A DNA stretch of 10,361 nt from Basidiobolus heterosporus B8920 (Eukaryota; Basidiobolomycota; Basidiobolomycetes; Basidiobolales; Basidiobolaceae). The translations under genes were made by a program, and so were the position numbers. This document shows positions 7,214-10,361 of the stretch, piece by piece (position 1 is the first letter of the stretch; every line of letters begins with the position of its first letter). The stretch covers positions 1-10,361 of the forward strand of contig JNET01028495.1 in NCBI GenBank assembly GCA_000697455.1, written 5' to 3'. Under the pieces are notes generated by a model, which was not told the DNA's origin, ran no database searches, and saw nothing but the letters and a program-made list of their open reading frames with translations.

Positions 7214-7835
7214 TTATAGAGGGTAATAGGCAGGTGGGCTAGTAATGGCCACTAAAGTTAAAGCTACCGCCAAAATAACATCAATTATCCAACTGGCGAT
7301 GCAGAAGAGGAAGGATATATCGTAATTAGTGCCGAAATAAAAGCGGGAGGAACTGCTATAAAGATCATGAATAAAAAGCGTGGAGATGATCTGGCAGGCA
7401 GCTATAGTAAAGTAGATCAATACATACAGAACAACAAAGAATCCACTGTGGAGCATAATGCTTACCATGTAAAGTAAGAAGCGATGCGACCGAACGCCAT
7501 CCCTTATATTGTTGAGCATAGCTAGCGAACAAAAGCCCAAGCAAAACAATCAATACCGTGGCACCAAGGAAACCGGATATAGCCATACTGGCTTGGGCAA
7601 CATGCCACTTTGTACAGAAATTGTACTCCTTGCAATCTCCTATTGAATCATCAGGGAAGTATCTGCATTGCCCAAATATGTCGCATTTTTTCCACAGACC
7701 ATAGCTCTCGTTAAATCTGAAAGGCTCTGGTGTTCTGAAATGAAGCCAGGTGTTGCTAAATATCGCGAACAAAGATAATGCATAAGACGCTGTGAAAAGT
7801 AAGGAAACTACCGCGTAAGTACGAAGTGAAGTCAT
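7214..7835 (-). CDS. Claudin/SUR7-like four-transmembrane protein
   Basis: Exon 1 (7835-7466) and exon 2 (7401-7214), joined across a 64-bp intron (donor GTAAGC, acceptor ACTATAG), give 185 residues. There are four predicted membrane helices: about 7-27, 82-104, 113-136 and 150-175. The first extracellular loop carries the claudin/PMP22-superfamily signature: W30, GLW (46-48), C51 and C57, plus a second Cys pair (C68, C74) and an NES glycosylation sequon at N42. The segment KGWRSVASLLTLHAACQIIS that starts helix 3 supports the splice choice and resembles fungal SUR7/PalI-type proteins. The likely site is the plasma membrane (eisosome-like domain, wall or pH sensing), which is inference. The protein ends SPPAYYPL, and PPAY is a WW-domain (Rsp5/Nedd4) binding motif. 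No exact orthologue is recognised. Confidence 0.8.
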
Positions 7836-8085
7836 GTTGAAGTGGGATTTATTTGCTAAAGCGATTGAAGGTAATTGAAATAGTAGACTGTCAAAGAATT
7901 GATGAAAATCACTGATTGGTACTGTATTACAAATCTAATATCGAGGATTTGATGAATCCATGGATAGAATGGTTAACTTTACATTGTCTCACGATAGTCT
8001 TTTTCATATACACTGCACAAACATTACTAGTTGGGAGTTGATTACTTGTATCTCTCTGTTCTATAAATGATGTCTGATTGCGTCT
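7836..8085. other. Intergenic: claudin-like promoter and RRP46 3' end
   Basis: 250 bp, AT-rich, no gene seen. No AATAAA close to the RRP46 stop on the minus strand and no clear TATA box for the claudin-like gene. Confidence 0.5.
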
Positions 8086-8966
8086 TCAGTATTGGTTTTC
8101 CTTTTCAAGTTTTTTCTCCAAAGCTGTTCGAAGGAAACCCTGAATCTTAATACTTGCAGCAGAGCACAACTCTAAGCAGCTAAAGTATTCTTCTTCAGTA
8201 TAAGAGCCGATAGACTCCGAAAATACAACAGCCTGTGTAGCACTGTCAAAGGCAAAAGTATGAAGAGAGGAATGGGGGGCCTGTCATTTTCTTAATTTTA
8301 AGTGGACACACAGAGTTAAGAAAACCTCACTAGTAACTTACCTCAAGTTCCTTTGCTGTAGGGTCGATAATCAGTTCCCCCATTTCGTTGATTAGACAAG
8401 TGGAAGCAGAGATAATGCTTTTACTTGGGATTCCCGCATCGATTAAAGCTAAAGTTACAGCGTTGATTGCGGTAGCAAGAGCCTATATATTGTCATAGAC
8501 AAGTATAATACTTGGTTTTAGTTTCAATACCTTTGCCAAAGAATAAGATATTTACTTACACAACCGTCGTCCCATAATATCTGTATATTCAACTGCATCA
8601 GAGTACGAGGGTGTAAACCAGTTAGAATGGCGTTCTCAAAAGTACGTCTTATCACCGCCTCATATTTCTTTTCTCGTGTGCTGGGTAAACCAACCATAGG
8701 TCGAAAAACCACCTCTACGGTAGCCTTATCAAGCTGCTCCTGAGCGAGTCTGACCTCCATTGGCCCGTGGATTCCGCAAAGTACTGCCGATTTCCCTGTC
8801 GATTGTAAAGCGTTAAGTGAAAAATCCTGACAGCGAGTGAAAGGAAAACCTGATCCGTACCATGTTCGAAACGAGCTGAACCATCAGCGCGGTTTAACAG
8901 ACCTTGTGAACAATATAGCGGGCGAATTTCGTCACCTGCACGTCCATCAGATCTAGTTAAGGTCAT
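8086..8966 (-). CDS. RRP46: Exosome core subunit RRP46 (RNase PH fold)
   Basis: RNase-PH-like ring subunit of the eukaryotic RNA exosome (EXOSC5 in human), acting in nucleus and cytoplasm in 3'-5' RNA processing and decay. It is expected to be catalytically inactive. Four exons (8966-8861, 8795-8560, 8482-8342, 8280-8086) give 225 residues in the usual size range. Diagnostic parts are RSDGRAGDEIRPLYCSQGLL, NRADGSARFEHGKSAVLCGI, HGPMEVRL, KATVEVVFRPMVGLPS, GLHPRTLMQLNIQIL, DDGCALATAINAVTLALIDA, GIPSK and a helical C-terminus ending KLEKENQY. The first intron (8860-8796, 65 bp, branch CTTAAC) was chosen because it joins FEHG directly to KSAVLCGIHGP, matching the spacing in EXOSC5. The start is the first in-frame ATG and fits plant and fungal N-termini. 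It is divergent from the Mis18 gene. Confidence 0.92.
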
Positions 8967-9384
8967 TTTACTTACGGCAATGAAAGGGTCAAGTGGGCTA
9001 CGAAGAGTGTTTATGTATATGATTAACTTCAAGACTGTTTCTACCAATTTACATGAGACTTTTTTTCTCCTTCGGCTACAATTAATTGGATTTAGAATTC
9101 GATAAAATGCGGCGAACAATATCGAAAAAAAGGAGCGGTAATTCTATTTTTGAAATGTATATAGAATATATGCCAAATTGGAGTACGTTAAGGTTAGGTG
9201 AAAGATGATAGTGCCATTTAACCAATTGTTGAAGTCAATAATATATTTGAATCTCTAATTATTAGATTCTCTAGACAACCAAATATTATGAAGTTGCAAT
9301 TCGTCCAACATGTTGGAATAACTGTCCTCAAATCCAACAAACCACTAACATAGCTTTAGCTGGATAACTGACCTCACAGAGCTT
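8967..9384. promoter_or_regulatory. Divergent promoter between RRP46 and the Mis18 gene
   Basis: 418 bp between two start codons pointing away from each other, so both promoters must lie here. It contains a 14-bp palindrome (9304-9317), a third half-site (9333-9339) and a weak hairpin GAATCT-N9-AGATTC (9249-9269). An open frame continues upstream of the RRP46 ATG to 9119 but has no ATG and is not conserved-looking. Confidence 0.6.
9304..9317. promoter_or_regulatory. 14-bp palindrome upstream of the Mis18 gene
   Basis: TCCAACATGTTGGA is a perfect 14-bp inverted repeat, 68-81 bp before the Mis18 ATG. The half-site TCCAACA recurs at 9333-9339. It looks like a site for a dimeric transcription factor; the factor is unknown. 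Confidence 0.45.
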
Positions 9385-10361
9385 ATGCTTGGTTCCTCAG
9401 TTTTTAACTCAAAGAAAAAGACAGAATCCTCCACTTGGTCACCTCAAGCCGAAAATAATATGACATCGATGAATAAAGCTTCTGCCGAAGTTGATAGAGA
9501 TTCTGTTTCTCAAGATATCTCTGCACCTTTAGTATTTCAATGCAACTCGTGTCGTACCATTGTTGGGGATTCCTTTGCTTGGGTATGTGCTACTCGCGAG
9601 TTGAATGCCGTGTCTCTTTATGGTGAGAGACTTGTATCCTCATTTTGCTCCAGTAACTTTACACTAAGTGTTCATGTAAAGGCAAAAGCGAACAAGTACA
9701 GCTTGGAGAAGACTTGTTGACCTCTAATTCTGGCTTTGATCTTGGAAGGTTATCATATGATAGTCTTTTCCACCAACGACTTGTATTAAACCAACTTAAA
9801 TAGTACTTTTATACCGCTGACATGCCGCTGTAAAGCATCTCTTGGTAAAGTATACAAAACCACCCCGCGCCTGTTGGACAACGTTCGGTAAGTTTACATC
9901 GAAGCCAGCAAGGATAAAGCTATGAGCTAATAGGTTAAACTCTTAAGGGATATGTACACGTTTATGCTGGACTCCGTCACTTGGTACGTTCTTAATATGT
10001 TGCCACGCCTCAATTTACAGCAAAGTAGAAGGTAAACAGCTACGAGTTAGGTCGGAACCTTAATGATACTGAATATCCCGAAGAGGAAGTTGCCATCAAC
10101 ATTCCTGACGCACGAACATTTCAATTGTCTATCGCAAAGGTATACAGTACCAATCCTATATATAATGTGTGTATGAATTCTCAAACATATGAGCATCCCT
10201 TAACCAATCCTTAATCACAGATTCAAAACTTAATATGTCTTCTCAACGAAAGGATGGTCAAACTCGAAGAGAATCACGCCCGTTTAACTCAAAATGATGT
10301 AGTTGGGTCTGGTCGCTTTGTTGTTACCGAGCCTAAACACATCCTTTCACAGAATCCCGCT
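9385..10361 (+). CDS. MIS18: Mis18-type centromere protein (3' end outside window)
   Basis: Mis18 proteins license centromeres for loading of the histone CENP-A. Six exons are in the window (9385-9622, 9682-9748, 9804-9887, 9948-9983, 10040-10139, 10221-10361) giving 222 residues with no stop yet. After a disordered N-terminus (1-47) the Mis18/Yippee-type zinc domain reads APLVFQCNSCRTIVGDSFAW (C53, C56), VCATRELNAVSLYG, then VQLGEDLLTSNSGFDLGSTF, LTCRCKASLGKVYKTTPRLL, DNVRDMYTFMLDSVTCYELG. The last exon is coiled-coil-like (IQNLICLLNERMVKLEENHA), as expected for the Mis18 C-terminal helix. Odd points: the second zinc knuckle is C-x-C (C109, C111) rather than C-x2-C, the second intron has a poor donor (GTTATC), and exon 4 is 36 bp. 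Further ATGs at codons 26 and 29 are possible starts. Confidence 0.88.

Noticed and set aside
8796-8860. Very short introns (23 or 34 bp) in RRP46 ending at the inner TCAG
   Set aside because: The 34-bp choice gives a stop; the 23-bp choice is far below the sizes seen here and adds residues absent from EXOSC5. The 65-bp intron fits family spacing and has a good branch site.
8967-9119. N-terminal extension of RRP46
   Set aside because: The frame is open upstream but has no ATG, and its translation looks like non-coding DNA; the ATG at 8966 matches family N-termini.
1-10361. Mobile elements, tRNA genes or CRISPR arrays
   Set aside because: No transposase or reverse-transcriptase motifs, no long terminal repeats, no tRNA B-box (GGTTCGANNCC) and no spaced repeats were seen on either strand.

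Overview
The window is nuclear DNA of a fungus with many small spliceosomal introns. I could place 26 introns with consistent reading frames. Most are 55-81 bp, start with GTAAGT or GTGAGT-like donors and often carry a CTAAC/CTGAC-like branch site. The ribosomal proteins, the Mis18-family gene and the Yrb2/Hba1-type Ran-binding protein fit fungi. The plant-style leucine-rich-repeat (LRR) membrane protein and the Gemin8-like gene suggest an early-diverging lineage (Mucoromycota or Zoopagomycota type). The lineage is inference; nothing in the window fixes the species. I see no mobile elements, rRNA, tRNA or CRISPR.

Layout. Seven genes in a row lie on the minus strand: a Gemin8-like SMN-complex protein (5' part only, 1-417); ribosomal protein uS13/RPS18 (755-1470); ribosomal protein eL19/RPL19 (1805-2729); an LRR receptor-like protein without a kinase (2939-4795); a Yrb2/Hba1/RanBP3-type protein (5312-6907); a claudin/SUR7-like four-helix membrane protein (7214-7835); and the exosome subunit RRP46 (8086-8966). 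A 418-bp divergent promoter then leads to the only plus-strand gene, a Mis18-type centromere protein (9385 to beyond the window end).

Most of these genes are housekeeping: snRNP assembly, translation, nuclear export, RNA decay and centromere maintenance. The two neighbouring ribosomal protein genes show the most structure beyond the proteins. Both have a long first intron at the initiator codon (directly after ATG in RPS18, inside the ATG in RPL19). Both introns carry the same 10-mer next to the donor, and both promoters carry a Cbf1-type RTCACRTGA site at a similar distance. RPS18 also appears to have a last intron that overlaps its apparent stop codon. The two membrane proteins are the least conventional genes: an LRR receptor built of one-repeat exons with a skippable transmembrane exon, and a claudin-fold protein ending in a PPAY motif. 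I found no clear evidence of an undescribed multi-gene system.
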